Origin: Rhodeus uyekii
Taxonomy: Eukaryota; Chordata; Actinopteri; Cypriniformes; Acheilognathidae
Length of the DNA stretch: 64,000 nucleotides
Direction of reading: 5' to 3'
Assembly: GCA_037043235.1 (NCBI GenBank)
Contig: JAWRVZ010000278.1
Coordinates: 141,001 to 205,000, forward strand
A model generated the notes under the pieces. The model saw only the letters and a list, made by a program, of their open reading frames with translations. It did no database searches and was not told where the DNA came from. Positions 53,397 to 64,000 of this stretch are shown here, piece by piece. The position numbers were made by a program, and so were the translations under genes. Each line of letters opens with the position of its first letter. Positions within the stretch are counted from its first letter, which is position 1.

Positions 53397-56300
53397 CTGT
53401 AAAGAGAAGTTTTAGATTTATTTCACAATATCAAAACCATTTATGATGAAGAAAAAGAAAGAAAAGCAGAGCAAATATATACGGTCATGGCCAAAATTGT
53501 TGGCACTCCTGAAAAGTATTGCATTAACACATACTTTGCTATACACGTTTATTCTCGTTTGTGTGTATTGGAACAAAAGAACGAGGAAAAAAAGCTAATT
53601 TGACATTTCACACAAAACTCCAAAAAGCAGAAATAACTTTTGATTTTTGTGTTAAACTGCATCTTATTTTGTGTTAAACAACAAGGGCAGCAGCTGAAAG
53701 ATTTGTTTGAGCTCTAATTCATGTAGCATTATTTAAATTTTGGTGTATAAAGTCTTTACATTTGTCCTAAAAATAGAACTTTTTTGCTATATCTAACTAT
53801 CTAGAAATACCTCGGTTTACGAGTGACTTTGTATATGAGCAAATTGGTGTACGAGCATTGTATCGGAGTGCGAAAATTTTTCCCTCACCATTTTTCCCGC
53901 ATTTTTGTGTGGAAAAGTCCTAACACTCAGCATCTTCGGGCGCATTTTTACTGGAAATATCCTAAACACAGCCTCTCCCAAAGCCCATCACCCCTTCACT
54001 CGTTCATTCTCTCAGCGTCGCTCGGTTTGTTTGCATCATTCACCACAGTGATACTTTTATAAGTGATTTACAGCGGTTTTTCCTCCTGTTGTTAATTGTG
54101 ATCGCTATTGTTCACGTAGTGAAATATACACGTACAGTACAGCAATGACCTCAAGATATGTAAGAAAATTCTCCCTGTAAGCCTCTCGTCTCCTTCACGC
54201 CAGCAGCGGCGCTACTCAAAGCTACAGTGCGCAATACAGTAAATTGTCAAGTGTTTTTAGAGTTTAATTGTCAATTATTAATTAGCATTTAGATGAAATA
54301 TTAATCAAAACCCAAAAATGGGCATTATAGTCATGTGGAACGAATCGAGTGATTTTTATTGCATTATTATGGGGGAAATTGTTTTGTGTACGAGAATTTT
54401 GAGTAACGAGCTCTTGTAACGAATTAAACTCGTAAACCCAGTCGAGAAAATAAGTTTTCGCGTTGCAAAAGTAACGCAATATTGTAATGCATTGCTTGTC
54501 AAAGTAACTTGCCTCAACACTGAAATGGACTGATTTATTAAGCCTAACATTAGGCTGTGAGTGATTCAAAGACACTAAACATTTCGGCTCCGTTTTGAAC
54601 CATTGCCATCTACAAAATACAGCAAAAAAGGCAATGCTGTCTAAAATCTAAGTCACTTAATATATATATATCACATCTGTACTCTTTGTGTGATTGCTCA
54701 AACTAATTTAATATTTAATCAAATCACCAAACAATTCTATGTTATTTGACTCATATCAAGCTGCACGAAGCAGAAAACGTTCGGCTCCATTTGGAAGTAT
54801 TCTGTCCTTAATTGATCATGGCAGAGCATCTGGAAACCTTCATCGAGTCTCAAAGGACTCCCAGTGTGGTTGAAGACTTCTTGTGCAAACAAACTAAATA
54901 TCTTCACACACAACAATAGATGATGTGAATAAGAAAGCTTTTCAACAACCCAAAAACCATCACAATTACTCTTATCGGGGACTTACCCGTTGAAGTAACT
55001 ATGCAAACTACATATTTTGTCTACATGGTGTCATTCAAATAAGCCTGAACTGCACTAATGTTTCCGCAGAAGCAGATCAGGAGCATGAAATAGCCCATCA
55101 ACACTATATGTAAATGTCTCCTTAATTTACCATCTTGCGGGGGGTCAACGGTGATGTCTTCGGTCTCTGTGTCGTCCTTCATCTCTTCATCCTCATCTTC
55201 CTCCTCTTCCAGCTCATTGGCGATGAGTTGTCGGGCTAGTTTAATGTTCATACCTTCATTATAGTGCATCTTCCTCATCATCTGAAACTGCTTCTTTCTG
55301 GCTGAGGAGAGAATGACACACAGCTCTAAACGTGACAATCTGCTCATTCACTGTTGATAAAGGGACAATTAAATTGAAGAAAAAAAAGTCAAGCTTTTTC
55401 TCTGAAAGACATTCAAGTTTAATCTCTCATTGTAATGGCTTTAATCTCAAGATGATTTTACTCTTATTATTGCTTGACCTTTAATCCCCTTCTGTACAAA
55501 TCATGTGGTATCCAAGTCGCATGCAAAATAGGCCCTTTTAGATTACCAAATATAACTTTTTATATTTGCAATTTGCAAAAGAAAATATTACATTTACAAG
55601 GGGCTTTCACACCAGTGGAATACTTTCATACTTCCTATAACTATAGGTGGAAGTACCCGATTTCTGGTGTTCGCGCCGCAAGAACTAGGAGTGATTTTAG
55701 TTCTAGGAGCACCTTTAGGGTGAACCAAATTAGCTCCTATTTTAATAACCAAGGCTTTTATTTTCTCTTTACTACTCATTATTCATCACAGTCACTATTG
55801 TCAGTTCATTCCAATGGTTATATTACTTGATTACACCTCAAAGCATGCTATGTTTGGATTTGTTTTTGTTCAGACTATGTATTAAATACAATAATTTGAG
55901 GTTGTTTATAAAATATTTATCTACTTTTAGGACCATTATGTGTTATGATGCATGCAAGCTGCGTCTCTTGGTTTTGGAATGCAAAGTACACTTTTCTGAA
56001 CAATACATGCCATTGTTTTATTTACATTAATATTTATTGCTTTAAATAATAAAGATTGTGTAATTTTACTGGCTTTGATATATCAACTACTGAAACTAAA
56101 CAAACCCATATGCATTTATCTTTATGCGTAAAACAGTTTAAGACAAAACGTTTTTAAAGTCAAGTTTAACTTTTTTCAGTAAAAAGAAAGAGCTGAACAT
56201 TGAAACAGTTTGAGCCGGTGGGCTGTGTATCAGTGTGAGGAAGCGGATGTGAATGTGAGGCTATGAGAGAGATAGAGACACGCGTCTCACCATGCTCCTC

Positions 56301-59300
56301 TGCAGTCAACTCCTCCTCCTCTTCTTCCTCACTGCTCTCCTCTTCTGGTTCCTCCATGAAACGAGATTCTGCACCCTCCACTGCAGCCGCCAGCCTAAGA
56401 CAAACCAAGGTTTTTTGTTAACCTGCTCTTATTTAATTTCTGCTTCATATATACAGTATATTACTTATGGCTGCCCCCTAATAATAGACTAAAAAAAAGA
56501 GTGGTGAAGTCCATGAGAGGCAGATAGTTAACGGCAGGTCCTTGTGGTAATTTCAGTATGTCAGGCAGGAAATTCAAACATCTGTATATCATCCATCCAC
56601 TTCAAATATGGCATGTTTGAAACATGCAAGTAGCAACTTTTGCATGGCTGCTCGCCCTAACTTTAACCTAGACAAACACGCACTATTATTAGGCGCATAT
56701 CCAAGTGTTTGTACGGAGCGTGGACGATCAAGTGCATCCAACTTGAAAAACACCCGTCATTTTTGGTCTTATACCTCAAGCATAATTCGAAACAGACATT
56801 TTTAATTTGTGTAAACTCACAAAAACAACTACCGGGTATACGTTGTGCTTTTGTAAAAAAGAAAACAAACCAGATGCGCTTTGTCGTCTCCGTCTCTGAA
56901 CTTGAGCGTGTCAAAAAATAATCTGGAACTCCGCATGAACTTTCCTTGCAGACACGAGAAACACGTCTATTGAAATGTTAATTTTTAAATGAACCAATTC
57001 AAATGGAAAACAAATACAGTAGTACCTCAAGATACAAAAGGCTCAACTTACGAAAAATCCAAGTTAGGAAAGCAAAGATGAAAAGTTTTACTGCTCTACA
57101 TAAGAAAAGTTTTCAAGATACGAAAGGTTTCTGAAAGTCCGAGATTCGCCCCATAACAATTTTGAAACTCGCGCCGCACGCCGCCATCTTATAGTAGACT
57201 CGCCACCATCCTCCTGCTCTCCCATTGGTTCCTGATGCTAGCTAAGCCTCCTTCTCTCTAGTTGGACAGCATCCCTCCCATCATGCATCTTCTATACGTA
57301 TGTGCTGGCGTGCTTTAGCTCTGGAGACATAAAGAAGTACGAAGCTGGTATCTGCAGTTTGTCCTCCTCTGCCGCCACTTTCGGAGATAGCCTCACTTTA
57401 AAGGTAAGCTTCGACTGTGGTAAGGTTCGTTAGTCACAGAGAAGGAGGCAGGGTCAGCTTACTGAGACTCACAAGCTTTTATTTCTTTAGAGTCTTAAAT
57501 AAATCAAAACACAAAACAAAACATAAGCAGGTGCGTTTCACTCCCACTGTCCCGCTTCTCCCTCTGAGTTCCGTGTCACTCGCAATCTCTCTCGGTTTCG
57601 GTTTCACTTTCGTTTCGCTCGTGAGCCTCGCGTTCATCGCTTCCGTGCTGACTCGCGTCTCGCCCGGATCTCTCTCTCCCCGTCTTTCCCTTCCAGGCTG
57701 TTTATATCCACGCCCCCCTTGCCACATCGACATTTTACGTTATTTCATTGTTTATAGGTCAATTTAGCTTTATTATGAAATTTAATGGGGTGTTTTTGGA
57801 GGGCTTGGAACGGATTAGCCATTTTACATGTAAAATGTGTTCCAAGATACAAAAAACTCATTATACGAAGGCCGCCTTGGAACGGATTAATTTCGTATCT
57901 CGAGGTACCACTATTCTCAGATTATGTTATAAAACGCACTACTACGGAGAAAACACAAGTTTATCAATAAATTAATAAAATGTTCAGACAGTCTCCTTGC
58001 AGCTTTTTTTCACTAACAATCATTAGTTTTGCTGGAGAGTTGATTAGGCCGTGTGTGTATAAGCAAATACAGGCTCAATAAGATGTGCCTTATTAATAAG
58101 CCATATAAATCATCTTATTGAGCCTGTATTTGCAGTTTATTTAAAGTATTTAACGCTTGCAGTTAGTCGACCAACTGCTTAAATGAACGACTAGTCGACT
58201 GGAAAAATCTTAAGTCAAGGGCAGCCCTAACATTATTATTATTGTCAAAAATATCTGAAACCGTTCTAATACTCCTTTTCTACAGTATCAACACGTGGGA
58301 TTTGACACACACACCTGTCTGCAAAGTTTGAAAGCATTTTCCGTATTGCTGATGAGGAACAGAATAGCTACTGAAATTGACACATTTAGCCATAGGCGAC
58401 AGGCTTGTGTAACGAAACTTAATTTCCCATGTGGAAGCACAAGACACACCTCAATAAAAGCATCAATTACACACTGAAAGAGCATTGTCCTATTAGCGCT
58501 CAAAGGTTTCTCATCTGTGTCATGATGTGAAACATATGTACTTGCCCAAAACATCCATTTATTCTGACAAAAATCCCAGGATGCACATAATGTCATAATT
58601 ACCATTTCCTATTAAAAACTACCCAGGAGGACCTGAAGGCAGTATCATTTCCTTCTTAAGAAAAGAAAAATAAGTTTGTCAATTCTGATGGCCTTCTCAT
58701 TGCTAATTTCTAATGTTCAGCTTAGCGTAGATTCTTGTGGTAATTCTTCATAAAGCCTTGTGATCTGTATAGTATTCTCACTGTTAATGTTAGACAATCT
58801 CTAAAGGAAAGCATCTCTCAGGAGTAACCGGACACACACACACAATGGCCTCAATGACTGCTGGGTAGGGGAGCATAAAATACCCGTACCTGAGGGAAAC
58901 ACAAGACACAGTAGGAGGACGACGATGACAAAAGAGACAGCGGAGATACTGATGGAAAAAGAAAGAGAAGGCGAGCGGGACTAAGGCAGAGCAGTTGCAT
59001 TACTAGAAGGTTTGGGATGTGAAACAATGCGAGCCACTCTTCCTGGACGCGAACATCAGCTAAAGATTCAGTTACAGGCCTGCGGCAGACAAACCACTCA
59101 CTCACATCCATCTCAGAGCTTTTGAAGACACAGATCTAGATACAAATCCTGCATTAAAACACACCTCTTCTATTCATTCAAAGACTTTAAGTGCCTTTCT
59201 CTCAGGGAAGAAAATCTATAAACATCCTGGTGAGATTTCATGCCTACTGAATTCCAACAACCCAAAGATATGTTCAAAATAGACTAGTAGGTGGATTTAT

Positions 59301-62300
59301 TTGAAATAAATTAAAAATCAAACATTACATATTTGCGTTTCACGTGACTCATCGGCATGATGGTACTGAGGTGTGTGTGTGTGTGCACACGCACGCATGT
59401 ATGCATGATGTACAGTGGTGTGAAAAAGAGATCGCTCCCTTTCTGATGTAAGTGTGACAAACAAATGTAATTATTAGTCAGAGATAACAAGTAAACACAA
59501 AATACAGTTTTTAAATGAAGGTTGTTATTAAAAAGGAAAACTAAATCCAAAACAATATGGCTCTGTGTGAAAAGTGTTCAGGACCTGCAGCAGAACAATG
59601 ATCCAAAACACACCAGTCCATCTCTGAATGGCTGAAGACAAAATAAATGAGGACTTTGGAGTGGCCTAGTGAAAGTCCTGACCTGAATCCTACTGAGATG
59701 TTGTGGCATGACCTTAAAAAGGCAGTTCCTGCTCAAAAACCCTCCATTGTTCCTGAATTACAACAATTCTGCAAAGACGATTGGGCCAGAATCCCTCCAC
59801 AGCTGTAAAAGACTCTTGATTGCAGTTGTTGCTGATAAGGGACAAACCAGTTATTAGGTTTACAGGGCAAACACTTTCACACAGTGCCATGTCGGTTTGG
59901 TTTTTATTTTCCCTTAATAACAACCTTTATTTAAAAAAATGCATTTTAGGTTTACTTGTGTTATCTTTGACTAATAATTCAATTTGTTTCATGATCTGAA
60001 ATATTATTTGCGACAGAGACATTGTTACTGCACAGAAATATGCGAATGTACAAATATAAAACAAGCTTTCACTTTACAAGGACTTTCAAGCGTTCAAGTT
60101 CAAGCTCACAGTTTGAGTATTTTAAAGCTGTAAATATTAGCCAATTATAACGCTATTTTTACTGTGAAGTAGGAAATGTGATGTAGGAAAACTAACACTT
60201 GTTAAACAAAAACTATGACCAGCAGCAGAAGAGGAATTATTAGCAGCTTTATCACCCTGTAGCCCAAGACTAGCTGCCTACTGAAGCGAAGCAGGGTTGA
60301 GTCTGGTCAGTACCTGGATGGGACACCTGTGAAAACCAGGTTGCTGTTGGAAGAGGTGTTAGAGAGCTCAGCAGGGGGTGCTCACCCGGTGTCTGTGTGG
60401 GTCCTAATGCCCCAGTAAAGTGACGGGGACAACGTACTGCAACAAGCACCGGATGAGACATTAAACTGAGGTCCTGACTGTGCTCATTAAAAATCCCAAG
60501 ATATGCTTCATAAGGACTAGTTTAACCCCGGCAACCTCACCAAATATGCCCATTGGCCTTGAGTCTCCTCTCCACCAATAGTTCTGGCACAACATGCCTG
60601 CCATCGCATCATCCAGGTGGATGCTGCACATTGGTGGTGGTTGAGGAAATTTCAAATGTCCTCTATTTCTTTAAGAACTACTCTGTCATTAGCATTAAGA
60701 AAGGCACTAATAGGCATGCTAATAATGCAAGACACATATGAAGTATAAAACGTACATGCATAAATGGTTGGATGGAAATATAACTCAAAAAGTTATAGTC
60801 TGTAAAGTTTTTTAGGATGAAAGAGTCGTTTCAAGGGAATTCCACTTGAGGGAGAAAATATCTGAATGCAGGTTTGGCATTGATTCAAACCAACAAAAAG
60901 CTGCTTGGTTTGCAGCTACACTGAACAATGGACAGTAGACCTTGATTGCACAATCTCACTCATGTAACTCCTTTATACTGCTGTAAGCAGTGGATTTGTT
61001 ACACAGGCTGCATGATATATGGTTTTAGCAACGATATTGTGATGTGTGTATTGCATGATGTGCGACGTCAAGTATAGGGATCGTACTTGATCCGTACGGA
61101 CCGGACACCACAGACCAAAATGCATGTGATTCTTGGGTTAACTGCAAAGTTTGACCATCATAGAGCGAAAGTCTATCACTTACACATTTGAGGTCTTTTC
61201 AGTTTAATCAATCACACGCAAAATGCATCACAGAAAAACAAAATATCACAATGTCAACTTTTTCCAATATTGTTCAGCCCTACTGTAAATTTTAAATGTA
61301 AAAAAAAAGTTGACTAGACTGCACTAGATATCCAACTAGGGTCTAAAGTCATGAAAAATACTCTACACCACTATTGATCGGCACAGCGTCAGCCATGGCT
61401 TGCTGGTTGTGGATCAATATTTGTGCCATTATGAGTCGTTCTGCTGACATGCGGCTCTGCACATCAGAGAAGCACATGGTGGCTTTACACGCAACGTACA
61501 GGAAAAGTGTGTTCAGAGTCAAACTGAAGATGCTGGGCAGAATATGTGAGCAGTTAGTAGCTCTGCTTGATTCGCCTGTAGGCTGTGACGTGACATCTGC
61601 TCTGCCAACTGACTTCTGGTTGCTCATGTATCGTTTCAGAGTTAAAACTGTACCAGCACACATCACCAACATTGAAATAAGGCAGGAAACTAAAAATAAT
61701 ACAAATATTGTGATTCTCGCAGAGGCTGTATTTTAATGAGCTTGTTTAAACCTGCTACATGAGAGAACGCTGTGAATCCATTGATGTTGAGCCAGATGGA
61801 GCATCGCAACGTCACGGCAGGAAAAACACAAAAGGTTTGACAGTGTCAATCCATCATGCGAATAAACGCTGAAGAAACTAATGTTTGCTGAAATGCACAG
61901 AAGTCGCCCAAAGAGAATTTCAGTTATGCATTTTGAAATCCATTTCGCTGTACTTCTGCATGATTGACTCGATAAATGCACATTTCCGTCAAAGCTTTCT
62001 GTAGTGTGTAAGCAACGCTTGCTTCTGTGTACATGCTGGTCTCTGTTTAACCTTTTATACTATAAACAGAATAAAGAAAGCACCACTTTTGCAGTGGTTT
62101 CACAAAGAGTGAAAACACGACACTACCGATTATTTCCCTGCTGCTGTCAACTACTTAAATGTACAAACTAGAGTCGTCCAATTATCGGTATTACTAAGTT
62201 AGTGCACTTGGGATTACAGTGTGAGCATCAAGGAGATGAAAGGGACATGTTGCATAAAGGCAAATTAAAGAGGAACATGTTGTATTTTGTCATCCTTCAG

Positions 62301-63473
62301 GTCTATGAAACGCATCTTATTTATGGTGTATTTTTAAAAAGCTTTTTTGAGCACAATGTTTTTTTACAGCCTTAAGCTTATTTTAATACATTATGTGAAA
62401 TCTAGGCTACAGACGTGAATACACTGAACCGTCATTAAGCTGCTGGTACTGATTGCAAGCATTTCTTTGGGTGCGAAGGAGGATTCAGCAACATTTAGTA
62501 CACCAATCCAAGACTAGATGCTTTGAACTATTTTGACATTGCAGTCCAACACACACAAGACAAGATTTCAGTTCTTGCCAATAAAAATAAAAAAGTAAAA
62601 TGTGTTAAGAGTAATTTGCTGTGAGATCCTAAGGCGTATCCAGTGATGTAGATGCGGTGGAGGTGGGCAGTCACAAGAATTCTGGGATCTACGGATAAAA
62701 CCGTTTTGAAAATCCCTGTCCTACCCTTCCATCCATATCAGAGAGAGCAATCATGCATCACTTACTTCTTGGCGAGGTCCTCTCCGTGTAAGACTGTGTT
62801 CCCGTCCGAATCGCTGAGCGCCCCATCATCTTCGTCATCGGCAACCATCCTAAGAGAGAAAGGAGAATTTTTTTGGCCAATTGCCCGAAGGGAGAGAGAC
62901 AGCATGACCTTTTCTGCAAATTTGCCCTGTCATATTGAGTTGCACTCTCAGTGCTGCCCTTGTATTTTGCAGACAGGGCAGTAACGTATCCAGAGAAGGC
63001 AATACTCACAATCCATACAGCCTCAGCAAGAGCAGAACAACAATTACTTTTTAAATAAGTAGCATAAAACTTAATATTGCTGGAAAACTACTTTAAACCA
63101 GGCGGATTCCATGCACAGCGCAAATCCTGACTGATTAAAAAATAAATGGTTAGTTTTACTTTCCAAACGTTTTGTTCACAGACTTCCATGCTATACTGAA
63201 AACCAGTTTGGCCAGATATTATTTAATCATTCCAATTTGTTCTAACAAGTACATCATCTTCTTAATCGATTTAATACAACCACATAAGTAGTAACACTCA
63301 AATTAACACTGGCATATTACACTCATAAAGGCATTAATGTCAGGTTTTTTGTGTGTGCTGCTCACCTGTTGTACGGCGTACTGGGTTCGTCTATCTTCAT
63401 CAGCCCATAGTCCTTATCTGCTGGGTGATATGTGGCCAAAATGTTCATTTCATCCCATTTCTGTGACTTCTTC
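53377..63473 (-). CDS. ppp1r2: ppp1r2 gene, partial (protein phosphatase inhibitor-2), exons 2-6
   Basis: Inhibitor-2 is a small, mostly unfolded regulator that wraps around the catalytic subunit of protein phosphatase 1 in cytosol and nucleus and is released on phosphorylation by GSK3. Five coding exons with matching phases cover everything but the N-terminal exon, which in other vertebrates carries the KGILKNK docking motif and must lie beyond 64000. Visible landmarks are KSQKWDEMNILATYHPADKD, the GSK3 site in EPSTPY, an acidic Ser/Glu tract, and HYNEGMNIKLARQLI, the helix that covers the phosphatase active site. Exon boundaries match the six-exon plan of human PPP1R2. The gene lies upstream of acap2 on the same strand, as in human. 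Confidence 0.92.
53482..53640. mobile_element. Tc1 element 5 terminal fragment
   Basis: CGGTCATGGCCAAAATTGTT, TATACACGTTTATTC and ACATTTCACACAAAACTCCA match the left end of the element at 45830. Confidence 0.75.
53808..54440. mobile_element. MITE family 2, near-complete copy
   Basis: Left AATACCTCGGTTTACGAGTG and right AAATTGTTTTGTGTACGAGA through TTAAACTCGTAAACC are inverted at the tips. Interior rather CpG-rich (53990-54020). In a ppp1r2 intron. Confidence 0.7.
55131..55301 (-). CDS. ppp1r2: ppp1r2 exon 5 (PP1 active-site helix)
   Basis: Reads ARKKQFQMMRKMHYNEGMNI then KLARQLIANELEEEEDEDEE, MKDDTETEDITVDPPQD. HYNEGMNIKLARQLI is the segment known to lie over the PP1 catalytic site. Acceptor CTCCTCAG|, donor GATG|GTAAAT. 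If the donor were not used the frame would run on (GKLRRHL...) to a stop near 55021. Confidence 0.95.
56291..56394 (-). CDS. ppp1r2: ppp1r2 exon 4 (acidic)
   Basis: Reads LAAAVEGAESRFMEEPEEES then SEEEEEEELTAEEH, with TGTCTTAG| acceptor and CATG|GTGAGA donor. LAAAEG and the casein-kinase-2-type SSEEE tract are conserved in inhibitor-2. 104 bases, ending in phase 1. Confidence 0.92.
57017..57912. mobile_element. MITE family 3 carrying a solo LTR
   Basis: Left CAGTAGTACCTCAAGATACA and right TTTCGTATCTCGAGGTACCA are inverted tips. Subterminal GGAACGGATTA occurs twice at the right. 57416-57726 is a later LTR insertion. Confidence 0.75.
57416..57726 (-). mobile_element. solo LTR with perfect 5-base target duplication
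   Basis: 311 bases starting TGTGGTAAGG and ending CTTGCCACA, flanked by identical TCGAC (57411-57415 and 57727-57731). On the minus strand a TATA-like GGATATAAACAG near 57700 and a polyadenylation-like AAATAAA near 57480 give the U3-R-U5 order, so the parent was transcribed on that strand. No internal retroelement genes remain. Gypsy-type or retroviral origin cannot be decided. Confidence 0.82.
58063..58133. repeat. perfect 23-base inverted repeat (hairpin)
   Basis: 58063-58085 and 58111-58133 are exact inverses, with a 25-base AT-rich loop. No mismatch is present in the stem. Confidence 0.92.
58134..58229. mobile_element. hAT-like terminal fragment
   Basis: CGACTAGTCGACTGG then GTCAAGGGCAGCCCTAA has the wording of a hAT end (inverse TTAGGGCTGCCC). 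The partner end is not certain. Confidence 0.4.
58230..59412 (-). other. ppp1r2 intron, no element recognised
   Basis: Unique-looking sequence, with a short CA tract at 58832-58843 and a TG/CA patch at 59370-59400. No exon was recognised. Confidence 0.35.
59413..60010 (+). mobile_element. Tc1 element 4 family, internally deleted copy
   Basis: Begins CAGTGGTGTGAAAAAGAGAT beside TA. Interior AACAATGATCCAAAACACACC and GGAGTGGCCTAGTGAAAGTC encode decayed NNDPKH and GLA/PDLNP transposase motifs. The right inverted end is lost. Confidence 0.8.
60250..60690 (+). repeat. 5S-rRNA-headed SINE (SINE3/DeuSINE type)
   Basis: 60250-60352 aligns with 5S rRNA: ATCACCCTG, AGCGAAGCAGGGTTGAGTC, GGTCAGTACCTGGATGGGA, AAACCAGGTTGCTGT. 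These keep the A-box and C-box region of the internal polymerase III promoter. The body continues with GCATCATCCAGGTGGATGCT and GCACATTGGTGGTGGTTGAG, which I recognise from fish DeuSINE bodies. Not a functional 5S gene. Confidence 0.85.
61004..61285. mobile_element. hAT-like MITE
   Basis: AGGCTGCATGATATATGG at the left and CCAATATTGTTCAGCCCTAC at the right are imperfect inverses typical of small fish hAT MITEs. The target duplication is unclear. Confidence 0.45.
61286..62765 (-). other. ppp1r2 intron, with an unassigned open frame
   Basis: Contains overlapping open frames at 61349-61736 on both strands (120 and 107 codons); neither resembles a family I can name. No exon was supported. Confidence 0.3.
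62766..62849 (-). CDS. ppp1r2: ppp1r2 exon 3
   Basis: Reads (R)MVADDEDDGALSDSDGNTV then LHGEDLAKK, between TCTCTTAG| and AA|GTAAGT. It corresponds to MMGDDEDACSDTEATEAMA and PDILARK of human. 84 bases. Confidence 0.9.
63366..63473 (-). CDS. ppp1r2: ppp1r2 exon 2
   Basis: Reads KKSQKWDEMNILATYHPADK then DYGLMKIDEPSTPYN, between TTCTTTCAG| and AG|GTGAGC. It holds the KSQKW phosphatase-contact motif and the threonine of PSTPY (human T72), the GSK3 site. 108 bases, phase 1 to 2. Confidence 0.96.
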
Positions 63474-63610
63474 CTGAAAGAATAAGACCAAATACAGATT
63501 TAGAAATTAAGCTATTAGCCCTGATGCAAATATTCCCACTGAGATCTGCTACATTAAACAAAGGACTTTGCCCCACTTTGAAACTTTATGGAGTCTCTTG
63601 GAAACGGAGG

Positions 63611-63654
<44 letters not shown>

Positions 63655-64000
63655 ATACACATACACACACAAAAAGCACTAAGTGGCATATATAGCCAAA
63701 TATACCAACGCTTTAGTGATATAAATGGTGAGACTGGAACACAAGGCTCTCCCTCACGTATCAAGACAATGTTTCCTAATCCACTGAACTCTATGAGCAA
63801 TCAATCTACAGCGCAACGCCAGGCAATATGATGTAGTACAACACAAAGTACAAAACAAACTTGCCTTTCGACTTGATGGATGTATAATTACTTGGGGAAT
63901 ACAGTCACAAAAAGCAAAAATAAGACTAAAGCTTATTTGAGGGAACGGCTTGAAAAGGCAGGATAATAATTTGATTATGATACGTTTTTAAAAACCTGGG
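63474..64000 (-). other. ppp1r2 intron 1 (partial)
   Basis: Noncoding sequence upstream of exon 2, with a (CA)n/(CATACA) microsatellite at 63614-63668. The first coding exon is not in the window. Confidence 0.6.
63614..63668. repeat. CA microsatellite
   Basis: CA units followed by (CATACA) variants in ppp1r2 intron 1. Confidence 0.95.

Noticed and set aside
55021..55130. Read-through extension of ppp1r2 exon 5 as the main C-terminus
   Set aside because: A good donor follows GATG, and the phase-compatible short exon at 53396 fits the known six-exon structure better; kept only as an alternative.
57479..57733. 84-codon minus-strand frame
   Set aside because: It lies wholly inside the solo LTR and spans its TATA-like region; not a gene.
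60250..60352. 5S rRNA gene
   Set aside because: Only part of the 5S sequence is alignable, with many changes, and it continues into a SINE body.
61349..61736. Overlapping 107- and 120-codon frames as a receptor or novel gene
   Set aside because: No family resemblance on either strand, no splice or promoter context, and location within a ppp1r2 intron.

Overview
The window is vertebrate nuclear DNA from a ray-finned fish, most likely a cypriniform close to zebrafish and carps. It is AT-rich, its genes are split into small exons by large introns, and it is loaded with Tc1/mariner and hAT elements, miniature inverted-repeat elements (MITEs), SINEs and long CA/TG microsatellites. There are no bacterial or viral genes. 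Nearly all long open frames are microsatellite translations, transposase fragments or chance frames; real coding sequence is a few percent of the window.

Two protein genes are present, both on the minus strand. (1) An ACAP-family ArfGAP gene, called acap2, runs from its ATG at 49105 to its last coding exon at 6385-6464, about 42.7 kb. I could place 25 coding exons with compatible splice phases. They encode BAR, PH, ArfGAP and ankyrin-repeat domains. The gene has two alternative C-termini: one ACAP3-like (reading through to 7791) and one ACAP2-like (spliced to 6385-6464). It also has a predicted 12-base microexon, a GC-type first donor, and an unresolved gap just before the PH domain. (2) ppp1r2, protein phosphatase 1 inhibitor-2, from 63473 down to 53377. 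Its last five coding exons are present; the first lies beyond base 64000. ACAP2 and PPP1R2 are also neighbours on one strand in human 3q29, which supports calling the gene acap2 rather than acap3.

Layout: 1-6384 is the downstream flank and probable acap2 3' UTR, with a foldback repeat (434-1070) and a hAT element with perfect target duplication (2174-5005) holding nested MITEs. 6385-49105 is acap2, whose introns carry five near-complete Tc1/mariner elements, several MITEs, two tRNA-type SINEs, a twelve-copy 112-base minisatellite and a small hAT element. 49106-49500 is the acap2 promoter (GC box, CCAAT box, CRE). 49500-53376 is intergenic and holds a direct duplication. 53377-63473 is ppp1r2, whose introns contain more MITEs, a solo LTR with perfect 5-base duplication, a 5S-rRNA-headed SINE, a perfect hairpin and Tc1 remnants. 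63474-64000 is ppp1r2 intron 1.

No new multi-gene system is evident. The best leads concern acap2 RNA processing: alternative C-termini, the microexon, UG tracts touching two splice sites, non-canonical splice sites and possible internal first exons. The transposon nests with exact target duplications are the next best.
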